A DNA stretch of 64,000 bases, taken from contig JAGDZR010000002.1 of assembly GCA_049115695.1 (NCBI GenBank), positions 1 through 64,000 of the forward strand, given 5' to 3'. The position numbers and the translations under genes were made by a program. How positions within the stretch are numbered: position 1 is the stretch's first letter; every line of letters starts with the position of its first letter. Positions 18,225-26,125 of this stretch are shown here, piece after piece. The notes beneath the pieces were generated by a model. That model was given only the letters and a program-made list of their open reading frames with translations. It was not told where the DNA came from and did not search any database. The stretch is from JAGDZR01 sp049115695 (GTDB taxonomy: Bacteria > Bacteroidota > Bacteroidia > Cytophagales > Cyclobacteriaceae).

Positions 18225-18830
18225 CTATTTGGTATGTCGATATCTTAGTTGAATGCCAAGCGTTATTTCATGGGATTTGATCAAATTGAAATTCCCCAAA
18301 ACCGCGGCATCAGACTTGAACATCCGATAAATATTGTTACTGTATTGATAAGCTGTATTTAACAATATATGTTCAGTAAGCTCAAAAGTAAGTCCCAATT
18401 TATATCTCCCTTGTAAGCCTGCCACTCCTCTCATTTGATCACCCCAATCATCCAGTTCTCCGTATAGTGCAAATTGTGGCCCTGCAGCAATCTGCGGGGA
18501 GATGGCTAAGAATTGATTAACCCAAAAATCGCGCAAAGCATAAAACATGATCGACTTGAGTTCAACGGGAAGGGGACTTTCTCTTTCGTTTGCATAAGAA
18601 TACAAAACTCCAGATAGCCAGTTGTTTTTACCATAACCCAGCTCAATTTGAGCCCCTCTTCCAGCAAATTCACCCTGTGCTCTGACTTCATCATTGTTTA
18701 GCAAAGTCCAATACGCCTCATAATTTGTCATATTGCCAAGCCATTGAGCTCCAAGTCGAAACTCGGCAGTACCCTGCGCTCGTAAATCGACCATCAGGAC
18801 TAGTAGAAATAAAAAGACGAAAAGTTTCAT
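18225..18830 (-). CDS. Small outer-membrane beta-barrel-like protein, unknown function
   Basis: The 201-residue protein begins with a signal peptide (MKLFVFLFLLVLMVDLRAQG, cleavage likely after AQ). The mature part alternates hydrophobic and polar residues with aromatic girdles (AEFRLGAQWLG, IQLRYRHTK) and probably forms an eight-strand barrel ending with a charged strand. I do not recognise a family. It stands alone, with about 125-160 bases of plain intergenic sequence on each side in which I saw no further structure. Confidence 0.7.
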   Translation of the reverse strand: MKLFVFLFLLVLMVDLRAQGTAEFRLGAQWLGNMTNYEAYWTLLNNDEVRAQGEFAGRGAQIELGYGKNNWLSGVLYSYANERESPLPVELKSIMFYALRDFWVNQFLAISPQIAAGPQFALYGELDDWGDQMRGVAGLQGRYKLGLTFELTEHILLNTAYQYSNNIYRMFKSDAAVLGNFNLIKSHEITLGIQLRYRHTK

Positions 18831-18992
18831 TTGTGAAAGTTAATAACTTCAATCATAACCTTTTCTCACCTTGCTATTTTAGCATAACCCATTACTTTTT
18901 TCAATAGGTGTAAATCAACAACCATTCATACCTTTTCATTCTCTCTCCGGTGATAAAGCCACTACATTGGGCATCATAAACACATTTGATTC

Positions 18993-21900
18993 ATGAAACA
19001 CCTTTTGTCAGTAGTTCTAGTCCTTATAGCGTGGAGTATTTCATCCCAGCCCCTTATATTTCAACCTTCACTCAATCCGGATGCAACCACCATTGCATTC
19101 AGTTATCAAGGTGATATTTGGACTGTACCAGTCGAGGGAGGAAGAGCAGATCGCTTGACTATACATGAGGGAGTGGATAGTAATCCGAAGTGGAGTCCTG
19201 ATGGAAAGACTATTGCATTTCAAAGTAGTCGATATGGTAATACAGATATCTTTACGATTCCTGCTGAAGGAGGACGTCCGACCAGATTGACCCATCACTC
19301 AGCAGCCGAGGTAATAATTGGCTACACGCCTGATGGAGAAATCTTGTTTAATACTCGAAGAACCTATGCTCAGGTAGAAAGGGAATATGAAATTTATACA
19401 ACAGCTGTTGGTTCAGGTACTCCAGTGCGATACATGGACGCCCTTGGTTTTGATGCTACGGTCTCTTTTGATGGGAGTAAAGTTGCCTTTGTAAGAGGTA
19501 CTTGTCGCACTGCCAGAGAGGCGTATGTTGGCCCTGCAAATCGGAACATATGGATATGGAATAAGGCTGATGATACTTACGAACAGCTCACCACCTATGA
19601 AGGGAATGATTTCAGCCCACAATGGATTGATGATGATGCGCTGTATTATATCTCCTCACAAAATGGAAAGTACAATTTGCATCATATTACCCTCGGAGGA
19701 GAGATATTGCAAATCACCGAAGAGACGGAATTTGGTGTTAACAGCTTTCATGTAAGCAATGGCAAAATACTCTATCAAACAGGAGATCGAGTTGTGGTCA
19801 GGAATGGCAGAACTGGTGAATCCACTGATATAGAGATTGATGTATCAAGTGACTACCGCTTTGATCCTGTGATGTCGAAAAGTGTTTCGAATAAGGTAGG
19901 TTCCTATGCTGTTTCTCCAAATGGTAAACTTTCCGCCTACATACATAGGGGAGATGTATATCTAACGCGAAACGATAAGGAAGATAAGCGAAGTGTTGTA
20001 TTGTCCAATGGCCCTGCCAGGGATCGTGATCTGGCATGGTTGAATGATGAGGTATTGTTGTTTGTTTCTGATCAGAATGGTCAGAACGATTTATTCATGA
20101 TTCGTTCGGGAGACAATGATGAGAAAAATCTATTTAAAACACTCAAGAGGGAGGTGTTTCCGATACTTCAATCAGAGGAAGAAGAATTTGATCCAATCAT
20201 GTCACCTGACGGGAAAAAGATTGCATTTAGAAGAGGGAGAGGAAAATTGCTGTCCGCAGATATTTCAGATAATGGCACCATCACCAATATTAAAATCCTG
20301 CAAGACGGCTGGGATACCCCTGAAGGTATCAGTTGGTCACCTGATAGTAAGTGGCTGGCGTATGGGCTATCAGATCTTAATTTCAATCAGGAAGTGTACA
20401 TCCATGCCGCAGATAATAGCAAGGAGCCTGTAAATATTACCATGCACCCAAAGTGGGATGGTAATCCAAAATGGAGTCCAGATGGAAGCAAACTTGGTTT
20501 TGCCTCTCAACGAAATAATGGTGACAATGATATCTGGTTTGTTTGGCTGAAAAAATCAGACTGGGAAAAGTCCGGGGAAGCATGGAAGCGAGAGGCCACA
20601 GAAGGTGAAGATGACAAAGGTGATGAGGAAGAAGATTTGGTGGTGCAGATAGACTTTGATCGGATTTGGGAACGTATGGAAAAAGTGACTGGGTATGCAG
20701 GTGGAGAAACAGATTTTGCCTTTGACAAGAAAGGCGAGTATGTGTACTATGCGAATGGTCCGGATTGGAGAAAGAATCATAAACTGGAACGCAATCTCTA
20801 CAAGATTAAGTGGGATGGTTCCAAAAACAAGGAAGTCGTTGGTGGCGATAAACGGCCGGGAGGTTTGCGAGCCGATAATGACAATGAATACTTGTATTTC
20901 ACATCAAGAGGCACCATCAATCGATTGAAATTTAAGGATGACAAGTCTGAATCACTGAGTGTGAGTTCAAAAGTTACAATCAATCAGGAGGCGGAGTTGG
21001 ATCAAATATTCGAGGAAGGTTGGAGGGCTCTGGATGTGGGGTTCTATGATCCTGAATTTCACGGTCAGAATTGGGATGATTTAAAGGCGAAGTACAAGCC
21101 ATTAGCACTGAAAGCATCCACGAAGGAAGATTTTCAATTTGTGTTTAACCTGATGCTTGGTCAACTGAATGCAAGCCACATGGGTATGTATCGTGGAGAG
21201 AAACCACAAGAGACTCAAACACAAAGAACAGGGTTGATTGGGATTGAAGGGAAGAATGTCAATGGTGGTTTTCAGGTAACTAGGGTTTTGCCTGGCAGCC
21301 CAGCATCCAAAACTGAGAGCAAGCTGAATGTTGGTGATATCATTAATCGTGTTAATCAAAATGAGATACGAGGAAACTTCTTTGAGCAAATGGAAGGGAC
21401 CACTAATAATCAGGTATTGCTGAATGTTGCGAATGCTAAAGGAGCAAATAGGGAGGTGGTGATATGGCCAGTGAGTAGCTTAAGCAGTCAGTTGTATGAT
21501 GATTGGGTTGAGAATCGAAGAAAACTGGTCAATGAATACTCAGCTGGAAAACTAGGCTATTTACACATCCGAGGGATGAACTGGACAAGCTTTGAGCGTT
21601 TCGAGCGTGAATTGATGGCAGCAGGCTATGGGAAGGATGGGATTGTAATTGACGTGAGATATAATGGAGGAGGATGGACAACAGATTACCTCATGACCGT
21701 GTTAAATGTTAGGCAACATGCCTATACTATTCCGCGAGGTGCGGCGAACAGTCTAAATCAACACCTGGATTTTAAGGAAACCTATCCGTTTGGTGAGCGA
21801 CTTCCATTTGCTAGTTGGACCAAGCCAAGCATAGCCTTGTGCAATGAGAATAGCTATTCCAATGCAGAGATTTTCTCACATGCATATAAAACATTGGATA

Positions 21901-22145
21901 TGGGAACACTTGTGGGGCGTCCTACATTTGGCGCAGTGATTTCAACAGGTGGTTGGACACTGGTAGATGGTTCTTATGTAAGAATGCCGTTCCGTGCCTG
22001 GTATGTAAAAGCAACAGAGGAAAACATGGAACATGGTCCGGCTGTACCGGACATTGAGGTGTTTAATCCTCCAGCCTACAAGGCGAAAGGTATTGATCCG
22101 CAGCTGAAAAAGGCGGTAGATCAGTTGTTGAGTGAGATGGAGTAA
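18993..22145 (+). CDS. Secreted tricorn-like S41 protease
   Basis: The 1050-residue exported protein has a signal peptide (MKHLLSVVLVLIAWSISSQP). It carries two runs of WD40-like PD40 repeats (about 40-290 and 300-540, with recurring WSPDGKTIAF, MSPDGKKIAF, WSPDSKWLAY), a helical tricorn C1-like segment with REAT/acidic linker (545-700), a PDZ domain (about 735-810) and a C-terminal S41 catalytic domain. In the latter, NENSYSNAEIF carries the predicted nucleophile S956 and GWTTDYL precedes it. Tricorn homologues trim peptides; the propellers likely gate entry. Full length and intact. CACATTTG (18981-18988) lies 4 bases before the ATG and may be its -7 element. Confidence 0.93.
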   Translation: MKHLLSVVLVLIAWSISSQPLIFQPSLNPDATTIAFSYQGDIWTVPVEGGRADRLTIHEGVDSNPKWSPDGKTIAFQSSRYGNTDIFTIPAEGGRPTRLTHHSAAEVIIGYTPDGEILFNTRRTYAQVEREYEIYTTAVGSGTPVRYMDALGFDATVSFDGSKVAFVRGTCRTAREAYVGPANRNIWIWNKADDTYEQLTTYEGNDFSPQWIDDDALYYISSQNGKYNLHHITLGGEILQITEETEFGVNSFHVSNGKILYQTGDRVVVRNGRTGESTDIEIDVSSDYRFDPVMSKSVSNKVGSYAVSPNGKLSAYIHRGDVYLTRNDKEDKRSVVLSNGPARDRDLAWLNDEVLLFVSDQNGQNDLFMIRSGDNDEKNLFKTLKREVFPILQSEEEEFDPIMSPDGKKIAFRRGRGKLLSADISDNGTITNIKILQDGWDTPEGISWSPDSKWLAYGLSDLNFNQEVYIHAADNSKEPVNITMHPKWDGNPKWSPDGSKLGFASQRNNGDNDIWFVWLKKSDWEKSGEAWKREATEGEDDKGDEEEDLVVQIDFDRIWERMEKVTGYAGGETDFAFDKKGEYVYYANGPDWRKNHKLERNLYKIKWDGSKNKEVVGGDKRPGGLRADNDNEYLYFTSRGTINRLKFKDDKSESLSVSSKVTINQEAELDQIFEEGWRALDVGFYDPEFHGQNWDDLKAKYKPLALKASTKEDFQFVFNLMLGQLNASHMGMYRGEKPQETQTQRTGLIGIEGKNVNGGFQVTRVLPGSPASKTESKLNVGDIINRVNQNEIRGNFFEQMEGTTNNQVLLNVANAKGANREVVIWPVSSLSSQLYDDWVENRRKLVNEYSAGKLGYLHIRGMNWTSFERFERELMAAGYGKDGIVIDVRYNGGGWTTDYLMTVLNVRQHAYTIPRGAANSLNQHLDFKETYPFGERLPFASWTKPSIALCNENSYSNAEIFSHAYKTLDMGTLVGRPTFGAVISTGGWTLVDGSYVRMPFRAWYVKATEENMEHGPAVPDIEVFNPPAYKAKGIDPQLKKAVDQLLSEME

Positions 22146-22370
22146 TTCCGGTATTTCTCGCTTCGCTCGAAAACCGGAATGACGGGGGAATCTTCACTCA
22201 AACTCATGAAAGGGTATTCTTCTTTGTCGAAACCGGAATGAGGAGGTATTCTCCTGCGCCGAAACCGGAATGAGGAGGTATTCTCCTGCGTCGAAACCGG
22301 AATGACACGGTAATCTTTACTCAAACTGAAAATGAATGGTATTCTCCTTTGTCGAAACCGGAATGAGGTG
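22145..22370 (+). repeat. Intergenic repeat array with CGAAACCGGAATG core
   Basis: The core CGAAA(A)CCGGAATG occurs five times, starting at 22168, 22228, 22260, 22292 and 22353, i.e. at steps of 60, 32, 32 and 61 bases. The 32-base units contain a small hairpin (AGGAG-GTATT-CTCCT). The two long units share a second segment containing TACTCAAACT or CACTCAAACT and GGTATTCT. The first copy forms a hairpin (ATTCCGGT 22145-22152 with ACCGGAAT 22173-22180) that starts at the last base of the protease stop codon and may end its transcript. There are no unique spacers as in a CRISPR array and no convincing gene. Confidence 0.85.
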
Positions 22371-22470
22371 GTGTTTGTTCCATTCCATTATGCCGTTTTG
22401 ATTGTGATCTAAAAAGCGAATCCATTGGTAGAATTCACTAATTCGGCCTTCAATTGCGTCCGTAATTACG

Positions 22471-22478
22471 TACGTTTG
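22471..22478 (+). promoter_or_regulatory. TAnnTTTG -7 element of the toxin-antitoxin pair
   Basis: TACGTTTG matches the -7 consensus exactly and overlaps the palindrome TACGTA/ACGTACGT (about 22468-22475). It ends 4 bases before the antitoxin ATG, so the transcript would be leaderless or nearly so. The overlapping palindrome would be a natural autorepression site. Confidence 0.5.
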
Positions 22479-22482
22479 CTGA

Positions 22483-22725
22483 ATGAAGTCACTGAATATA
22501 ACCCAGGCTAGACAAAATATTTATAAGCTCATTGATGAGGCAAATGAAACTCATGAACCGATTCAAATAACCGGCAAACGAAATAATGCAGTATTGGTGA
22601 GCGAGGCTGATTGGCGTTCTATTCAAGAAACTTTGTTTTTGACGAGCATTCCGGGGATGAGGGAGTCAATAAAAGAAGGACTTGACACGCCTTTGTCCAA
22701 TACTTCCGAAGATTTGGATTGGTGA
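22483..22725 (+). CDS. Phd/YefM family antitoxin
   Basis: The 80-residue protein matches the YefM/Phd DNA-binding fold: N-terminal LNITQARQNIYKLIDEAN, central PIQITGKRNNAVLVSEADWRSI, and a C-terminal toxin-wrapping tail that is acidic (SEDLDW). It should neutralise the downstream YoeB-like RNase and autorepress the operon. The stop codon overlaps the toxin's GTG start (GTGA), the usual coupled arrangement. Confidence 0.92.
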   Translation: MKSLNITQARQNIYKLIDEANETHEPIQITGKRNNAVLVSEADWRSIQETLFLTSIPGMRESIKEGLDTPLSNTSEDLDW

Positions 22726-22988
22726 AGGGTTATCAGCTCTTGTTCACCAAACAAGCTCAAAAGGATGCTAAAAAAGCGGCATCATCTGGATCAAAGGAAA
22801 AAATAACACTTCTTCTGGAGATTTTGAAGAAAGATCCATTTCAGAATTACCCACCATACGAAAAATTACAGGGTGATTTAATTGGCGTCTATTCCCGTAG
22901 AATAAACATTCAACGTCGCTTAGTCTATCAAGTTTACGAAGAAGAAAAAGTCGTGAAAATGATAAGAATGTGGACTCATTATGAGTGA
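22722..22988 (+). CDS. YoeB/Txe family toxin (ribosome-dependent mRNA interferase)
   Basis: The protein (88 residues from GTG at 22722) has the family pattern LFTKQAQKDAKKA at the start, PPYEKLQGDLIGVYSRRINIQRRLVYQV in the middle and IRMWTHYE at the end. The glutamate in the central block and the terminal H-Y are the residues expected for catalysis (E46/H83/Y84 in YoeB). A TTG at 22719 is in frame but GTG overlaps the antitoxin stop and gives the usual short N-terminus. It appears intact. The 231 bases after it contain only scattered repeat-like words (AAGCGTAGCAAAGCAATC near 23057) and the PadR operator. Confidence 0.92.
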   Translation: MKGYQLLFTKQAQKDAKKAASSGSKEKITLLLEILKKDPFQNYPPYEKLQGDLIGVYSRRINIQRRLVYQVYEEEKVVKMIRMWTHYE

Positions 22989-23160
22989 AAGGAACCAGGT
23001 TTGTATGTCTGTATCCTATCTCGATAAAGCAATAATCGTTAAGTCTATTACCGAAAGCGTAGCAAAGCAATCTTCAGTGTAAAATTACATGAAGGAAAAT
23101 TGTTTCAAAAAGCTTGTTCTCGCTTCGACTTTTTCCCAATTAAATAAAGTCTGGATATTT

Positions 23161-23206
23161 ACTTAACAAAAGTAAAACTAATTTATTACTTTCACGTTTG
23201 TTAAGT
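23161..23206 (+). promoter_or_regulatory. Inverted repeat over the first padR promoter
   Basis: ACTTAACAAA (23161-23170) is repeated perfectly inverted as TTTGTTAAGT (23197-23206), a 10-bp dyad with 26 bases between arms; inner AGTAAA/TACTTT extends the symmetry imperfectly. CACGTTTG (23193-23200), a near match to the -7 element, is covered by the right arm. The padR ATG is 13 bases downstream, so this is probably its autoregulatory operator. Confidence 0.6.
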
Positions 23207-23219
23207 AAATAATGATCTA

Positions 23220-23546
23220 ATGAGCGAACAATCTTTAGGTGAATTTGAGGAACTGGTACTTTTAATGGTGGCAGCTCATCACGACCAGGCATACGGGGTG
23301 TTGATCCTGGAACAGTTAGAACAAAAACTTGGTAAGAAGGTCAATATTTCGGCCGTTCATGTTGCACTGAAGCGGCTGGAAACCAAAGGATTTGTCAATT
23401 CCAGATTTGGTGGGATTACGCAAGATCGAGGCGGAAGGCGCAAGAAGTTCTATGTGATTACAGCTGCAGGTAAGAAAAGACTGGATGCACAATATGAGCT
23501 GAGAACCGGTATTTATCAGCAGATTCCTAAGATTTCATTTAGCTAG
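23220..23546 (+). CDS. PadR family regulator, module 1
   Basis: The 108-residue winged-helix protein begins LGEFEELVLLMVAAHHDQAYG and has the recognition-helix region VNISAVHVALKRLETKGFV, then the wing GGRRKKFYVITAAGKK. It lacks the long C-terminal helix domain of classical PadR and so belongs to the short subfamily. It is closely similar to the regulators at 34924-35253 and 38114-38455. The stop codon TAG shares its G with the GTG start of the permease gene, so the two are coupled. It is probably an autorepressor answering to a small molecule or membrane stress. Confidence 0.93.
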   Translation: MSEQSLGEFEELVLLMVAAHHDQAYGVLILEQLEQKLGKKVNISAVHVALKRLETKGFVNSRFGGITQDRGGRRKKFYVITAAGKKRLDAQYELRTGIYQQIPKISFS

Positions 23547-26125
23547 TGTTACCTCCACCTCCATATTGGTTAATCAATTTACTCCGATGGTTTTGTAGAC
23601 CTGATTATATCGAGGAAATGGAAGGAGATTTGGTAGAGCTCTACGAACTCCGCCTTGAAAAGATGGGCGCCAGGAAAGCCAGGTGGAGGTTTGCCTGGGA
23701 TGTGCTCAAGTCGTTTCGGATTATCAATTTCAAGAGGGTCAAAATTTTCATCATGTCTCAAAGTTTATTCAAGCATACATTTAAAACAGGTTATCGACAG
23801 ATCGTTAGAAACAAGTTTTTTTCTGCCATCAACATTGCAGGGTTGGGTTTGAGTATTACTGCTTTTTTGCTGATCAGCCTGTTTGTCTATGACGAAGCAT
23901 CTTTCGATACATTCCATCAGGATAGCGAACGGATTTATCGAGTATTGAAGACTGATAGTCTGCAAACAGAGCCTTGGGCCTATAACCCTCCTGCATTGGG
24001 ACCTTCGCTAGTGTCCGAATATCCGGAGATATCAGCTTCGATCCGTGTTTTTTATATGCAGGGAGCAGATCTTAAGCATGCTGAACGCACACTGCCAACG
24101 AGTAAGGGATTGGCGGTTGATTCAACGTTTTTTACCTTTTTTGACTTCCCAATAGTTGCAGGTCATAAGCCAACCCTATTAGCTCAAACAAGGAATATTG
24201 TGATCAGTGAACAAATAGCCGATGCGTACTTTCCTGAAGTCAATCCAATTGGCGAAACTGTCACGATTCATGAATCAAGTTTTGTGATAGCTGGAGTCGT
24301 TAAAGTTCCAGTAAACTCTCATTTGCAATTTGACTGGGTATTTCCTTTGACGGCCCGTATCGCGCCTGAATATCTTGGTATTTGGAAGCAATCCTTTCTT
24401 TATACTTATGTTAAAGCAGAGCACGATGTGAGGTTGGCGGATAAGATTTGGAATCAAATGTCAAAGCATGAACCGACTAATCGTGGGATTAAAATTACAC
24501 TACAACCTTTATCAGACATCCACCTGAACCCCAAAGTAAGTGGGATGATGTCGGTTGCGGGAAATAAACTTTATGTTCAGATTTTCTCCATTGCCGGATG
24601 GTTGGTATTATTGATAGCAGCAATCAATTACATGAACCTTAATGTGGGTAGAGCTACTGAAAGAGTAAAAGAAGTTGGTGTAAGAAAAGTGCTGGGAGCG
24701 AATCGAGGATTGGTAGCGATGCATTTTATCGGTGAAGGATTGTTGCTAATTGGAACTGCGGCGTTTTTAGGACTTTTTTTCGCCTGGCAACTCTTACCTA
24801 TGCTCAATGATTTGACCGGGAAGTCATTCGATCTGATTTCCGCATGGGATATCATTACACCTCAACGGTTTATACTGGGTACTTCGCTGGTCATTTCGAC
24901 TTTAGCCATATTGTCGGCTCTTTATCCTGCTATTCTTTTATCGAATATCAAACCCACAATTCTCTTGAAAGGGTGGTTAGGTAAACGTTTAGGTAGTCAA
25001 TTTTTTGGAAGTGCGATGACTTCTTTTCAGTTTGGGACTTCAACTGTTCTTGTGATTTGTGCACTGATTGTAATGAAACAGCTAAATTTCCTTGAAAACA
25101 AACCATTGGGATGGGATAAAAATAATCTAGTGTCTTTAAAGCTGAAGGCTGGAATGTTCGACCACTACGAGACTTTTAAAGATAGACTGATGCATGAATC
25201 CTCTATTGACAATGTAACCTGGGTTTCGGAATTGCCAATAGATGTGCGAACGGGTGGCGTCATTGAGTTCGAGGGCATGAATCCGGAAAAACAGTATGCT
25301 GCCTATTACATCAATGGAGATGAAAATTTCTATGAGACTTTTAGGTTAGAAGCAGTTGAGGGTATTCCCTTTCGAGCTATCCATGACGAATCAAAAAAAC
25401 ATTATGTCATCAATGAAGCATTACTGAATTACTTAAGGGAGGAATGGGGTCCAGATGTAAACCCTATTGGCAAGGAGTTGGATGGCGGTCTTATAGTGGG
25501 AGTAGTTAAAAACTATCATTGGCAGCCCATGACCAAAGAAATTGGACCCATTTTATATGGCATAGATGCGAGCGACAGTTATGGTTCTGCCAATGAATTT
25601 GTTGTCCGAGTGAAAGATGGGCAACTCACTGCTGGTTTAAAGTCCATTGAGTCCATTTATCTCGACATATATCCTGGTTTTAGTTTTGATTATCGGTTTG
25701 TTGATGAGCAAATGGCCGCTCTTTATACAGCAGAGTCAAACACAAGCAGGTTGTTAATTAGTTTTTCCTTTTTAGCAATTTTTATCTCGTGCTTGGGCAT
25801 GTTGGGGTTGGCCTATCAGGCTATTAATAAGCAGCTCAAAGCGCTCAGCATTCGAAAGGTGATGGGTGCTTCTTCGGCTGATTTATTTCTTCGATTTTTC
25901 AAGCAATTTGGGGTGGTTTTTGCGGTTGCAATAGGATTAGCAATTCCATTCAGTATCTGGTTAAGTAACCAGTGGATGTCGTCATTTGCTTATTTGACAA
26001 ACATTGGCTGGTTCACCTATATTATTGGTTCGGTGCTAGTATTAACCATCGTCAGTCTCACTATTCTTGTTCAATTCCGCAGAGCACTTCACGTCAACCC
26101 TGCCACAATTCTTAGAGACGAATGA
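23546..26125 (+). CDS. Large two-lobe FtsX/MacB permease, module 1a
   Basis: The 859-residue inner-membrane protein has, in order, an N-terminal permease-prefix domain (about 5-75; LRWFCRPDYIEEMEGDLVEL), a first helix (near 95-115), a MacB-like periplasmic domain, and an FtsX helix block with coupling motif KEVGVRKVLGAN (near 375). A second helix, periplasmic domain and FtsX block follow (KALSIRKVMGAS near 764), ending NPATILRDE. It is thus a duplicated permease in one chain, like the 'orphan permeases' known from Acidobacteria. No ATPase is nearby. The start is GTG at 23546, overlapping the padR stop. Confidence 0.92.
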   Translation: MLPPPPYWLINLLRWFCRPDYIEEMEGDLVELYELRLEKMGARKARWRFAWDVLKSFRIINFKRVKIFIMSQSLFKHTFKTGYRQIVRNKFFSAINIAGLGLSITAFLLISLFVYDEASFDTFHQDSERIYRVLKTDSLQTEPWAYNPPALGPSLVSEYPEISASIRVFYMQGADLKHAERTLPTSKGLAVDSTFFTFFDFPIVAGHKPTLLAQTRNIVISEQIADAYFPEVNPIGETVTIHESSFVIAGVVKVPVNSHLQFDWVFPLTARIAPEYLGIWKQSFLYTYVKAEHDVRLADKIWNQMSKHEPTNRGIKITLQPLSDIHLNPKVSGMMSVAGNKLYVQIFSIAGWLVLLIAAINYMNLNVGRATERVKEVGVRKVLGANRGLVAMHFIGEGLLLIGTAAFLGLFFAWQLLPMLNDLTGKSFDLISAWDIITPQRFILGTSLVISTLAILSALYPAILLSNIKPTILLKGWLGKRLGSQFFGSAMTSFQFGTSTVLVICALIVMKQLNFLENKPLGWDKNNLVSLKLKAGMFDHYETFKDRLMHESSIDNVTWVSELPIDVRTGGVIEFEGMNPEKQYAAYYINGDENFYETFRLEAVEGIPFRAIHDESKKHYVINEALLNYLREEWGPDVNPIGKELDGGLIVGVVKNYHWQPMTKEIGPILYGIDASDSYGSANEFVVRVKDGQLTAGLKSIESIYLDIYPGFSFDYRFVDEQMAALYTAESNTSRLLISFSFLAIFISCLGMLGLAYQAINKQLKALSIRKVMGASSADLFLRFFKQFGVVFAVAIGLAIPFSIWLSNQWMSSFAYLTNIGWFTYIIGSVLVLTIVSLTILVQFRRALHVNPATILRDE

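Noticed and set aside
22145..22370. Repeats resembling a small CRISPR array, and a 67-codon minus-strand open frame across them
   Set aside because: The units adjoin directly with no unique spacers, the steps alternate between 32 and 60 bases, no cas gene is near, and the frame only reflects the repeat's periodicity.
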